Under the pieces are notes generated by a model. The model was not told the origin of the DNA and ran no database searches. It saw only the letters and a program-made list of their open reading frames with translations. This document shows positions 26,871 through 37,036 of a stretch of 64,000 nucleotides of DNA, one piece after another; positions within the stretch are counted from its first letter, which is position 1; every line of letters starts with the position of its first letter. Source of the stretch: Misgurnus anguillicaudatus (lineage: Eukaryota; Chordata; Actinopteri; Cypriniformes; Cobitidae); assembly GCF_027580225.2 (NCBI RefSeq), contig NC_073348.2, positions 24,486,001-24,550,000 on the forward strand. Reading direction: 5' to 3'. Made by a program: the position numbers and the translations under genes.

Positions 26871-27066
26871 CACTGAAAAAATTTATTCATTCAATTAACT
26901 CAATTTTTTTAAGTGGTCGCAATCAATTTATTTAAGCTACATTTAAACAAAAAAAAATTGAAATACAAAACAAAAAACGTATGTTTAAATGTAGCTTAAA
27001 TAAATTGATTGCGACCACTTACCTTAAAAAAAATTGAGGAAATTGAATGAATAATTTTTTTCAGTG
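26871..27066. mobile_element. Family E MITE copy 3, nested
   Basis: TA|CACTGAAAAAATTTATTCAT to TTTTTTTCAGTG|TA. Its arms carry AAGTGGTCGCAATCAATTTA and the reverse complement. Confidence 0.85.
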
Positions 27067-27075
27067 TAGAGATCA

Positions 27076-27519
27076 GGGGCCTCATTTATAAAATGCTGCA
27101 TAAAAAACATCCTAAATTTGATCTTACGATCATTTATCAAAAATGCGTACGTGTGATTCATAAACCGAACGTAGGCGCAGAAAACGCCCATACCCCTTTC
27201 AAATCTATAAATCGCAAATGAACTTGAACTTGTGCGCGCACCCGAGCAGTTTCAAATCTCCGCCTTTAAACGATGCATAATTAATGTCAGACATATTAAA
27301 GTGCACTTATCCATGTTTAAACCCAATTTAAACAGCAAGAATGGTTTATATTTCCAAAAACCTGCAGCAATCAGACAAGCAAATGTGCGTACGTCTGCTC
27401 AGACCCTGGCGTGGTGCTAAGCACTTTTCCACGTCAAATATGTACTTTGCCGTGGATTTTTGCGTACGCACACTTTATGATCAAATCTGTGCGTACGCAT
27501 GCTTTATAAATGAGACCCC
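27076..27519. mobile_element. TIR element GGGGCCTCATTTATAAA, nested
   Basis: Left GGGGCCTCATTTATAAA, right TTTATAAATGAGACCCC, an almost perfect 17-bp inverted pair. The interior has repeated TGCGTACG words. It is a class widely seen in fish genomes; the target duplication is obscured. Confidence 0.75.
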
Positions 27520-27670
27520 AGATGCAGAGCGATCCTCAAACATACATGGAGTTCTTACTCTTTCACGTGAGGCGTTACTTCCAGGTTGCATAAGTTGCGG
27601 AAGAGTGGATATTAGCGGTATTGCGGAAAGCCGGAAAAACTCGTCAATGGTAGGGAATCGTTTTCTCATA

Positions 27671-27897
27671 CACGGAAAAAAGTTATTCATTCAATTTACT
27701 TTTTTTAAGGTAGGTGGTTGCAATCAATTTATTTAAGCTACATTTAAACAAAAATATTAGTAAAATAAAAAAAAATAAATAACAAAAAAAAAAAAATAAA
27801 TAAACTTTTGTTTAAATGTAGCTTAAATAAATTGATTGCAACCACTTATTGTACCTAAAAGAATTGAGTAAATTGAATGAATCATTTTTTTTCAGTG
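27671..27897. mobile_element. Family E MITE copy 4, nested
   Basis: TA|CACGGAAAAAAGTTATTCAT to TTTTTTTTCAGTG|TA, near-palindromic, with an A-rich loop at about 27,755-27,800. Confidence 0.85.
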
Positions 27898-28098
27898 TAA
27901 TTGACGAGTTAACTCCTCAATGGCCGGGAAAAATTTAAAAGTTTTAGGAGATGATAATAAATGTTTACCACATTGGTGTACCAAGGTATTTACATATTAA
28001 GAATATTTAAGAATACCATGGTATTGCCATGATACTGTAGCATAAAGTACAGTTTTTGGTTAAAATCTGTTGGTATTTTTTACAGATACAACAGTGCA

Positions 28099-28245
28099 AT
28101 GGTCAAGGGTTGGGAACACACATACTGATAAAAATGTAATGGTCAAGGGTTGGGAACACACATACTGATAAAAATGTATTCCTTGTAATGCACTGTAAGT
28201 CGCTTTGGATAAAAGCGTCTGCAACATACATAGATGTAAATTGAG
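28099..28245 (+). repeat. V-SINE tail with exact 40-bp tandem duplication
   Basis: The 40-bp unit beginning GGTCAAGGGTTGGGAACACA occurs twice back to back (28,101 and 28,141), identical as read. It is followed by CACTGTAAGTCGCTTTGGAT and AAAAGCGTCTGC, the intact V-SINE tail. Confidence 0.75.
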
Positions 28246-28348
28246 TAAAAGTCAGGCTTTTGTCTTTTTACATGCAAATTTAATCTCGACCTCAGATGCT
28301 GACATTGCCCTGCGCATTTTGAATAGATAAAACCTGTGCATTTATGTC

Positions 28349-28514
28349 TTCGGCAGATGCTTTTTGAGCAGATGACACAATACATTTGTTTTTGAGGCAA
28401 TAAAAGAGATCACAGTTTCAGCACTTCTGTCCTGTGAGGAGAAGTCACGGTCCCATAGGACATTAAAGCATAGCACTCTTGAGGGCCGTTTAAGTAAACA
28501 CAGCTTTGCTACCC
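28349..28514 (+). repeat. Direct repeat R1, copy 1, upstream of the cassette exon
   Basis: About 166 bp (from TTCGGCAGATGCTTTTTGAG to CTTTGCTACCCA) is repeated at 32,444-32,610 at roughly 90% identity by eye, in the same orientation. It lies 387 bp before the neuroligin splice-A exon. It has no TIRs, tRNA-like boxes or poly-A, and I do not recognise it. Confidence 0.75.
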
Positions 28515-28900
28515 AGTTTCCACACGCCTCATCACTTTCTTTCCCTGAACTCAAAAGCGAGATGGCCGGACATTTATCATCGGAAGCTTGTCATACAGCG
28601 AGTGAATAGGATAACAACATTGTCGGTTGATCATTTAAGTGTCACAGCATTATAGCATCAGTCTCATCTCTATCTGTGTCTCCCTCATAGTCTCTCTCTT
28701 TGTCTCTGTCTGAGTTTGTTGTCTGTTTGGCTCTTTTGCTTTGGCTGCTGTTTTTGATTCTTCTTTTAAATTGGGACACATGGTCTAGTTTGTCATTTTT
28801 CTTGTTTTGCTGGAGTTTTTTGCTCTTTTTATTTAAGCGCAGTGAAATCTTTTTTGAATTTTGTCTTTTCTCTTTCCCCCCCTTTTTGTCTTAACCCCAG

Positions 28901-28954
28901 GTCCGCTCACAAAAAAACACGATGAGTCTTCGATGAACAGGCCGAGGGACGAAG
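28901..28954 (+). CDS. nlgn2: neuroligin-2 splice site A cassette exon (54 nt)
   Basis: A pyrimidine-rich tract (28,861-28,894) and acceptor TTAACCCCAG precede 54 nt ending GACGAAG|GTATTT. Read in the phase set by the upstream exon, it encodes GPLTKKHDESSMNRPRDE and leaves phase 1, so inclusion adds 18 residues between ED and DIRD with no frameshift. From memory, the mammalian NLGN2 splice-A insert is 17 residues starting GPLTKKRDE, which makes identity strong. The insert lies in the ectodomain on a surface loop; in neuroligins this site tunes partner choice and synapse preference. The donor GTATTT is weaker than the GTAAGT donors of the flanking exons, fitting regulated use. It is far too short to be found by open-frame length. 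Confidence 0.9.
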
Positions 28955-29596
28955 GTATTTTTCTTGCATGTTTTCCCCTTTTTGTCTTGTTTTTTAGACT
29001 CTTTTTTGGGGGTGGTTATAATATGAGCAATATTTACTCTTGCTTATTTTGTCTTGTATGTTTTTGCAGTTTGCTTTTAGCTGAACTAGCCACACACATA
29101 TACACACGTAACACGTTACCTAAACATACACACACACTCAAATTTATACATGCTTGAAGTGTTTGTGCTGTATATATATATATATATTTTTAATACTTTC
29201 ATCATCTCATTATAACATTTTAGAATAATCTCATGTTGATGGTTATTAAGGTTACATTTAATCCTTTCGGATCAAAATAATAATAGTAAATTAAACCACA
29301 TATCCCATCAGCCCTCTGTGATTTAGGGCAATATCATTGGTCTGTATGCATCCAGCTGACAATGTTAGGTAATGCAGTAAAAAGTACTGGATGCTAGATG
29401 TTGGTGAAAAAAGCTGAATAAAAACGCATAAAAATTATATAAAACTAACATTGCCCATATTTTGAACCGGTGCTTCAGAGAAAACCATTTTGTGTGTGTT
29501 TATTGGTTTTAACCTCAATTTTCTGAACTGAACCCCAACTAAAATATTTAAAACAAACAACAACCAAAATGCCAACAATACATTTAAATGGAAATA
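28955..29596. other. nlgn2: nlgn2 intron after the cassette exon
   Basis: Begins with donor GTATTT and a T-rich stretch (28,955-29,075) rich in TTTT/TGTCTTG words, a composition that can bind splicing regulators. A (TA)n run lies at 29,172-29,189. No gene. Confidence 0.45.
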
Positions 29597-29678
29597 TACA
29601 CTGTCAGAAAAAAATGTCAAAAATGGTCCCAAGCTGTCACTGGGGCAGTTCCCTTTATAAAGGTCCTGATATGTACCT

Positions 29679-30044
29679 TTAAAGGTGCAGTGTGTAAATT
29701 TCAGTACATCTAGTGCTGAGGTTGCAAATTGCAACAAAAGTTTCAGTCCACCGTTCATCAAAACGCATAGAGAAGCTATGGTAGCCGCCACCGGACAACC
29801 ATGTCATTGTTGAGGACAACTTAGTAAAAGAAGTTTGTCCATTAAGAGCTTTTGTAGAAACAAAATAGCGACTTCCACGTAAGGGGACCCTCTGTGTATG
29901 TAGATAAAAACGTCTCATTCTAAGGTAATAAAATATAACACTTCATTATGAAAGGTCTTTATACACCACTGATAATATAGTTATGTATTTTATATTGCAA
30001 TTCTGTCAAGAGATCCTTATAAAAGTTACACACTACACCTTTAA
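29679..30044. mobile_element. TTAA MITE family B copy 1, nested in G
   Basis: TTAAAGGTGCAGTGTGTAAA to AGTTACACACTACACCTTTAA. Three other copies are at 35,080, 50,366 and 62,146, sharing ACATGTCATTGTTGGAGACA-type and TCTTTATACACC words. Confidence 0.85.
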
Positions 30045-30060
30045 GATACAGATATGTATA

Positions 30061-30272
30061 CACTGAAAAAAATGATTCATTCAATTTACTCAATTTTTCA
30101 AGGTAAGTGGTCACAATCAATTTATTTATGCTACATTTATACAAAAGTTTTTTGTTTTGTTTTGTTTTGCATTTCTATTTATTTTTTTTAAATGTAGCTT
30201 AAATAAATTGATTGCAACCACTTACCTTAAAAAAATTGAATAAATTGAATGAATCATTTTTTTTTTTCGGTG
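30061..30272. mobile_element. Family E MITE copy 5, nested in G
   Basis: TA|CACTGAAAAAAATGATTCAT to TTTTTTTCGGTG|TA, near-palindromic. Confidence 0.85.
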
Positions 30273-30429
30273 TACGTTTTGTACCAATATCTAAGTTTGA
30301 TATACTTATAGGAACTATTTATGAGAAATATGTACTTCCGAGGTCCTAATTTGATCATATATAAGGGGATCAAAGGTTACCACACCAATAAAAGCGAAGG
30401 AACGATTTTTGAATATTTTTCTGACAGTG

Positions 30430-31826
30430 TATAAACCATATTCCCACAATAGGTAGTGTATAAAAAATGTATTTGCTTGTAAAATATACATAAATTAATT
30501 TATTCTCAATCAAACATTGTATAGGTTTAAATAAAGTTTAAAAAAAAGATTAAAGAAGAATAGTTTACTTTATCAAATTTCTCCACATTCTCAAATAAAA
30601 TTATATACTGTAGCGATGCAATAAATCTGCTTAAATTTGTATATGCATAATATATTGCATATACATATTGCATATTGTATGTGTACATTTGTGTGTGTGT
30701 GCTGTATGTGTGCATGTTGCAATACTCATGGTGTCTGTCACAGAACAGTTTCCATTAAATATATCGTGCGTGTGTATGCATGCATGTGTGTCAAGTGCTC
30801 GAACTAACACACGCTTGACGCGTTGAGTTCTCGGATTGCAGGCGTCTCTAATTGCAGAGGTTTAAATAGAGACACTGCCAGCTAATCCAATTTTGCGTCT
30901 CTGAACGCGGGAAAGAAGGAGAGAGCAGCAACAGAGGAGAGGAAGAGAATGACAGAGCGGACATGAAAGAGAGGAGGAAAGAGGAAAGCTCAGATCGCCA
31001 ATTTGGGAGCATAGATGAGGGAGAGATTGATACCAAAACAGTGGTGATAAAGACGAGTACTGTATGTGATGAAATGAGCTTTGAAAAAGTGAGTGAGAGA
31101 GGACGCGGGGGTGGAAAACAAGAACAAATAGGGAGGGATAGTCTGAGACGCAGCGCAAAAGGTATGCATTTACCTACGACATGTAACGTGATGGCTGAAT
31201 CCAGCTTGAATCGTGTCTTGATTTCATTCCTGTGAATTAAAGGCCTAAAAGTGCCCTAACATAAAAAGGAGAGAGGCAGAGATGAAGGCAAAGTGTTGAG
31301 GAGAGAGTGAGAATTGAAGGAAAAGCAGGAGATCAGAGAGAAAGGGATAGGGGGATGTGCAACATGGGAGAGAGTTGGGAGATAGAATAGCGTTCTTGTG
31401 TTTTGAGGATGTTTTGAAGCGAATGGGATACTAAGGCCTCTGTTGAAAAGATCTTGGTGATTCTCTCTCTCTCTCTCCTTGTGTCTCCCCATTATTTCTC
31501 TCACTCATACACACAAAGATTATACTCATGGATTCATAAACGGGGCTGTCCCAGATAAGGTGTTTGTTTGCTTCTTCAATGCATCACACACAGAAAAGAT
31601 CTCAATGTTGCAGTTTTTAGAGATATCAAAATGTTTTACTGTTGTTATGCATTAAAGGGTTAATTGTCTTTTAAATTATACATTAAAAATGTTAATATGC
31701 AGAATGAAAGCTCTTTTAAACCTTTTGTCAAATCTATATGAATTTCCTCTGGGGAGCAGTAAAGCAGATGTTTTGGAGATCGTTGGTCTTTTCTGCATTA
31801 TTAACGTGGATCTAGACCAGGAGTTA
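30430..31826. other. nlgn2: nlgn2 intron with purine-rich stretch
   Basis: GA-rich DNA at 30,905-31,140 and 31,265-31,380, and a (CT)n run near 31,460. No supported gene; the open frames on both strands follow the GA/CT bias. Confidence 0.45.
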
Positions 31827-32296
31827 TTAAAGGGATAGTTCACCCAAAAATGAAAATTCTGTCATTATTTACTCCATCTCATGTTGTTACAAACCTGTAT
31901 ACATTTCTTTGTTCTGATGAACACAAAGCAATAACCCTGCTGAAAAAAACGGCATAACAGCAAGACCAGCATATGTTGTGTTTTGGTGCTGGTATGCTGG
32001 TGACCACCAGCTAAACCAGCATCAAACCAGCATAATTTCCATGCTGGTTTGATGCTGTTTTTTTCAGCAGGGAATTTTAAGGAATGTTTGTAACCAAACT
32101 GATTATGAGCCCCATTCACTTTCACAGTAGGAAAAAATAATACTAAGAAAGTGAATGGGGCTCAAAACAGGTTTGGGTACAAACATTTCTTAAAATTTTT
32201 GCTTTTTGTTCATCAGAACAAAGAAATATATACAGGTTTGTAACAACATTAGAGTGAGTAAATGATGAGAGAATTTTTATTTTTACATCTCTTTAA
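31827..32296. mobile_element. Family A TTAA MITE with nested palindromic repeat
   Basis: TTAAAGGGATAGTTCACCCA at the left; the right end is decayed (ACATCTCTTTAA). Arms include TTCACTTTCACAGTAGG / TACTAAGAAAGTGAATGGGG. At 31,935-32,072 a second foldback is inserted, bounded by CCCTGCTGAAAAAA and TTTTTTCAGCAGGG and built of ACCAGCAT / ATGCTGGT words. Confidence 0.75.
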
Positions 32297-32443
32297 ACTC
32301 TAAATAAGAGAGAAGCACCATTAAATTAGTTTAAATAAGCAATTTTTTACTCAAAACAATCCATCTTTTTATTTATTTTTTTGGAGTGTGGTAAATGGTA
32401 TTTCACTCAACATTCAAAACCTTTCATAAAGACTCCTTATAAT

Positions 32444-32610
32444 CTTCGGCAGAGGCTTTTTCAGCAGATGACACAATACATTTGTTTTTGAGGCAATAAA
32501 AGAGATCACAGTTTTAGCAGTTCTGTCCTGTGAGGAGTCACTGTCCCATAGGACAATTAAGCATAGCACTCTTGAGGGCCATTTTAGTAAACACAGCTTT
32601 GCTACCCACA
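32444..32610 (+). repeat. Direct repeat R1, copy 2, downstream of the cassette exon
   Basis: Second copy of the 28,349 segment, sharing AGATGACACAATACATTTGT, AGCATAGCACTCTTGAGGGC and AAACACAGCTTTGCTACCCA. Homology stops at about the same bases on both sides, so it behaves as a discrete unit. Confidence 0.75.
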
Positions 32611-33205
32611 CTGTACAAAATAAAGTCACTTAACGTTGTGCTTATGAATTATTTACTTTATGAATACTTTGGTGTTCATATAGCGTATTAAATACTTTTA
32701 TAACTCAGAAAATGCAATAAATTCATGACCGACTCTGACAATCATTGAATAAACTTGATTCTCCACAAAAATACACATGAAACTGCATTGCTGACATGCA
32801 TCTTCATCATTATTGTGGAGAGAAATACAATGTCTTTAAATGGTCCACCAAAGCAAACACTGATTATCTAAATGGTAATTTCACAGAAAACTATAATTTA
32901 CAACAAAATAACATCAGTAAAGCTAAAAAGAGCTTAAAAAATTGCATTTTGAGACACAATGGATTATTATTATGGGTATTCCCATTCTGAACTTACGTTT
33001 TTAAGTTCAGTAAACTTGAAAGATTATGTGTATGGATTTTGTATGTCAAAAAGTTACATTAACTAAGTCTTTTGATTAATGCATTCCAATAGGCCTGTCA
33101 CGCCCCCCCAAAAAATGGTGATAGTCGATATTGTCTTTTTAAAACCATTTTGTGTCACTGATTATATATGACAATAGCATAAAAATGCAAGAACATTTTT
33201 TGAAA
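32611..33205. other. nlgn2: nlgn2 intron, nothing specific
   Basis: AT-rich intronic DNA. No gene or paired termini seen. Confidence 0.45.
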
Positions 33206-34544
33206 AGTTACCCGCCAGCACTTTTTTTTAATTTTCACAAAATGCCTTTCAGGAAAATTTTCTTTTAAAAATATATAAATATATAAATATATCAAATGAA
33301 AGAACAGACCCTCTGCTTTCAAACAAACAAACAAACAAACAAACAAAACGGTTAAAAAGTTTCATCCTACTGTAAAAAAATTACAGTGTAGAAATTACAG
33401 TGTTACTTGCAGCTGGTTGCCGATAACTTATTGTAGATTTAAATTTATGTAATTTACTGGCAAGAGTTGGTTCAAAGTTAAATAAATTAAAAAATATTAA
33501 CAAGTCTTTATCTTTACAGGATAAAACTATACAATAACAGCCTAATGCAAAGCATTCTGGGAACCAGAAATCATCATCAACCTTTTTCTCTTTTTGCTTT
33601 AGATTTTGTTTCCCAGAATGCTTTGCTTGATGCTGTTATTTTAGTTTTACTCTGTAAAGACAAAAGCTGAATCCCAAACCGCCTACTTCCATACTATATA
33701 GTATGTAAAAAGTGCTACTTTGCGTACTATATAGTATGGAAGTAAGCGGTTTGGGATTCAGCCAAAGACTTGTAAATGTTTAAAGGGACACTAAGCTTTG
33801 TATAGTTAGAACCCCAGTCATGTTTTTGAATGGTCGTGCATCATTTCCTCAGTTTCCGCTGAGACAGGAGATATACAGATTTCAGTGTTGCACTTCCTTC
33901 TTTCAATGGTGTAAAAATCATCATTTTGCATCATTGAAAGAAGGAAGTCCAATATCTTTGTTGAGGAGGTGAGACTACAAACACCCCTTTTCTCGGTCAA
34001 ATAGGCACCAAATTCGAAATGTATGTTACATTTCGACTATAAATATGACGCACTTTCAATAAAGATTAATGTTTCTAAGGGTGAAATGCTCCTTTAATGT
34101 TCATTTAATTTTAAACAAAATGTTGCCAGGTAATAACAGAAATGTAAATTTACGGTAACTTACCGGCAACCAGCTGCAAGTAACACTGTAATTTCTACTG
34201 AATTTTTTTACAGTGATCTATATATTTTTCTGTATATCTATATATTAAACTCTTAAATATGGGTATTTTTCTTAAAAAAAAAGAAAATTAGCAAAAAAAG
34301 CTTGCATTTTTTAAAAGAAAATTTGTTATAGATCAGATTCAGAACGATTATCAAAACATACACAGAGTTTAAAATTAGTAAATAATTTTTTGCTTTAGTT
34401 TTTTTAGAAATTGGGTAGATGCGCCGTCTACTGGATAATCGCGGTATTACAGATTAATATAAAACCTGATGAGGAACACATTTTTTTATGCAAATGTTTT
34501 CTCTTAATTGACAAAATAACTTGTCAATGGCAGGAAAAGAGTTA
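33206..34544. mobile_element. Family D MITE copy 4, interrupted
   Basis: Left part from about GTTACCCGCCAGCAC (the TTAACTC end itself is lost) and right end TTGTCAATGGCAGGAAAAGA plus GTTAT. Family D words (AAATGAAAGAACAGACCCTC) precede, and AAACTCTTAAATATGGGTAT follows, an 844-bp insertion at 33,370-34,213. Confidence 0.7.
33370..34213. mobile_element. Element F, foldback with two further insertions
   Basis: Left CTGTAAAAAAATTACAGTGT and CAGCTGGTTGCCG; right CGGCAACCAGCTGCAAGTAA and AATTTTTTTACAG, long inverted ends. Within it, 33,666-33,762 is a palindrome with 38-nt arms (GCTGAATCCCAAACCGCCTA). 33,780-34,097 is a TTAA-bounded segment (TTAAAGGGACACTAAGC to AAATGCTCCTTTAA) with its own hairpin (TTCCTTCTTTCAATG / CATTGAAAGAAGGAA). 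Confidence 0.7.
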
Positions 34545-35079
34545 TATATATTTCATCTTAAGAATATTAAAATAAAAAATATGAAATATTAATATATAAT
34601 TGGAATGTCGGAAAAAATATACAGATGAAGATAGATTAATATAGATGAGGTTTTATTTATATAGCTCATTTCATTGCTTCTGTTTTAAACGGAGTAGACA
34701 TGTCGGCTCGTTTACATTATTTCCTGTCCTCACATCTCATTCACATCGGAGATGCAGTTTTTTTTAGCTTTGTAACCAATTCCTGTCGGATTTAATGTTT
34801 CAAACGATATGTATTTAAGCGACAAGTCAAGATAATCATTATCGCGACAGGGCAGAATGCAAACATAACTAAATTTGAAATATGATTTTCCTGTATTCCA
34901 CTTAGACAAAATCCTCTCAGCTATTGCATTTAGTAAAATGTACACGTTAGAACCAGCCATTAAAATCAATCCCAGAGTAGGGCAACCCTTTAGTGTAATG
35001 TGGAAGAAATGCAAAAAAATGGCATCATACTAAATAACTTCAAACTGAGCATGCTCATAATCCAGTGCTCGCTATTTTA
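34545..35079. other. nlgn2: nlgn2 intron, nothing specific
   Basis: AT-rich; no supported gene or paired termini. Confidence 0.45.
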
Positions 35080-35413
35080 TTAAAGGTGCAGTGTGTAATT
35101 TTTAGAAGGATCTCTTGACAGAAATGCAAAATAATATACAAAACTATATGATCAGGGGTGTATAAAGACCTTACATAATGAATTGTTATGTGTTTATTAA
35201 CTTAGAACGAGACCTTTTTATCTACATACACAGAGGGTCGCCATTTTTCTACAGAAGCCCTTAACGGAATTTTTTTTACCAAGTTGTCTCCGACGATGAC
35301 ATGTTTGTTCAGTGGCGGCTACCGTAGCTTCTCTATGTATTTCAAAAGCGAGGGGTGAGCAATTCGCAACCTCACCACTAGATGCCGCTAAAATTTACAC
35401 ACTGCACCTTTAA
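35080..35413. mobile_element. TTAA MITE family B copy 2
   Basis: TTAAAGGTGCAGTGTGTAAT to TTTACACACTGCACCTTTAA. The right TTAA is shared with the next element. Confidence 0.85.
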
Positions 35414-35619
35414 AGGCGAAGTGCACAATGTTTGAAAAACGCTTCGGAAAAGGGAGTCGGGCCGACTACCAAAACTACTAACCGACATCCTTGCTGGGGT
35501 TGCGTATGTGTGGGGCGGGTCTATCAAAAGGTCCAGATTCTATTGGGGTAGGGGTGTGTATTTTTAGGTGATTTTAAATGTCAACATTGGCTTTTAAACA
35601 TTGTGCATTCCGCCTTTAA
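35410..35619. mobile_element. TTAA MITE family I (TTAAAGGCGAAGTGCAC)
   Basis: TTAAAGGCGAAGTGCACAATG-type left end and AACATTGTGCATTCCGCCTTTAA-type right end, inverted. Abuts family B copy 2 through a single common TTAA. Confidence 0.75.
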
Positions 35620-36991
35620 CACACTTTTTAGTTCTCTCAGCTTGAAATATTAAGTTGGCCATACTAATTGTTTTTAAATTTCACTTTAATCTTTTTTTGG
35701 AGTTATCTCAACTTTTCTTGTCTTATAGTTCAGTGAAATAAAAAGTTATAAATAAAGAGTTTCTTTAAAAAACACAAGTTAGATTTTTTACACTGCAGTA
35801 ATTCTTGTTTCAGCTTTCCTTTGCTGCCAAAATATCTTTTAAAAAAGATAAAGCTGATGAAACTGTAGCTGAAATACTTTCAGTGTACAATCTATAAAAA
35901 TGTGTGTAAAAGCATAGCTCAGATTATGTGATGTTGGAAGAATTGATCGGAGCATTTTGGTAAGTCTGACATTAAGATTTTGTATAAAAGTTACTAATGC
36001 CGCAATATAGGAAAAATATTTGAAGAGCAGGAAAGAAATTTCTGTCTCTATTTGGTCTTTTTACCATCTAGGAGAAATATCTGAGATATAAATTTTCATT
36101 TGTGAACTTTTTCATCCATGTTATCTCATAAAATGTGATATAATTAAATATATATATTTTTCCTAATAAAGATTTCTTGACATCTGATTGGCTGACCTAT
36201 TGGGCATCTAATCCATCCAATCCAATCTCACTAAATCCCAAAATCTGAGGTGTCATTGCTTTAAAGGTGCGAGTGACTCTTTAACATTAAACTCCATTAA
36301 GAGTAAAAACAACGCAAAGCAGAGTAAATTTAATTATTAGTCTAATATGTGTGTGTGTCTGTGTGTGCATGTATGTGTGTGTGTTTGAGCGGTACTCTGG
36401 GATAATTGAACTTGTTTAGATTTCCACTGGGAAATCAGTATTCAAGTGAGAAAGAGACCTAACCTATGTGTTCATAAATGTGTTGCTAAAGAGTGCTGTC
36501 AGTTTGTGACTTGCGTGTGAGCATGTTCAAGGGTGATCGCACAGGTCTGTCTAAGCAGATGATGATGTTGTAGCGTTGTTTGTGTGCATGTCGGTAAAAG
36601 ATGCGTTCGCCTAAAAGATGCTTATGTGAGTGCAAAGATTAAGAAAAGGAAGTGTGTGTGTAAAGGGGAGAGATTGTGCAGTCGCTGTAATGCATTTGTA
36701 ACCCGAGATTCAGGTGGTGATGCAGGCGGGCGTGCAAATACGTGCGTAGAATTTGTTTCCGTGGCAACAGGCATGAGTGAGTCAGTGCTGGTGAGCTTCT
36801 ATTAGACAGAGAGCGAGATGAGGCAGTTTCCATAGCGACTCAGCATCACAGCTGCCTATGTGTGTGTGAGAGAGAGAAAGAGCGAGAGTGTGTGTGCAAT
36901 TTCACGTTATTTTGTGTGTCCGTGAAAGGACCTTGGTCTGTATAACTTGTATTTTATTCTCTTTGTGTGTCATTTCCTTTTCACATCTCCA

Positions 36992-37036
<45 letters not shown>

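Larger units (their letters stand above)
26405..27938. mobile_element. Family D MITE copy 3, split by four insertions
   Basis: The left end TTAACTCTTTCCCCACCAGC and the right end CAATGGCCGGGAAAAATTTAA belong to one family D element. Subtracting the four nested elements leaves about 470 bp, agreeing with the uninterrupted copies (454 and 513 bp). Internal family D words (TTTTGAGCAAAAAGCTGAGA, GAGATCA, ATACATGGAG) appear in order between the insertions. Confidence 0.75.
29599..30429. mobile_element. TA-flanked element G, host of two nested MITEs
   Basis: TA|CACTGTCAGAAAAAAATGTC at the left and ATTTTTCTGACAGTG|TA at the right are inverted and TA-flanked. Its body is split by a family B element (29,679-30,044) and a family E element (30,061-30,272). 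A single G-type end also appears at about 41,549 (ACACTGTCAGAAAAAAATAT). Confidence 0.7.
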
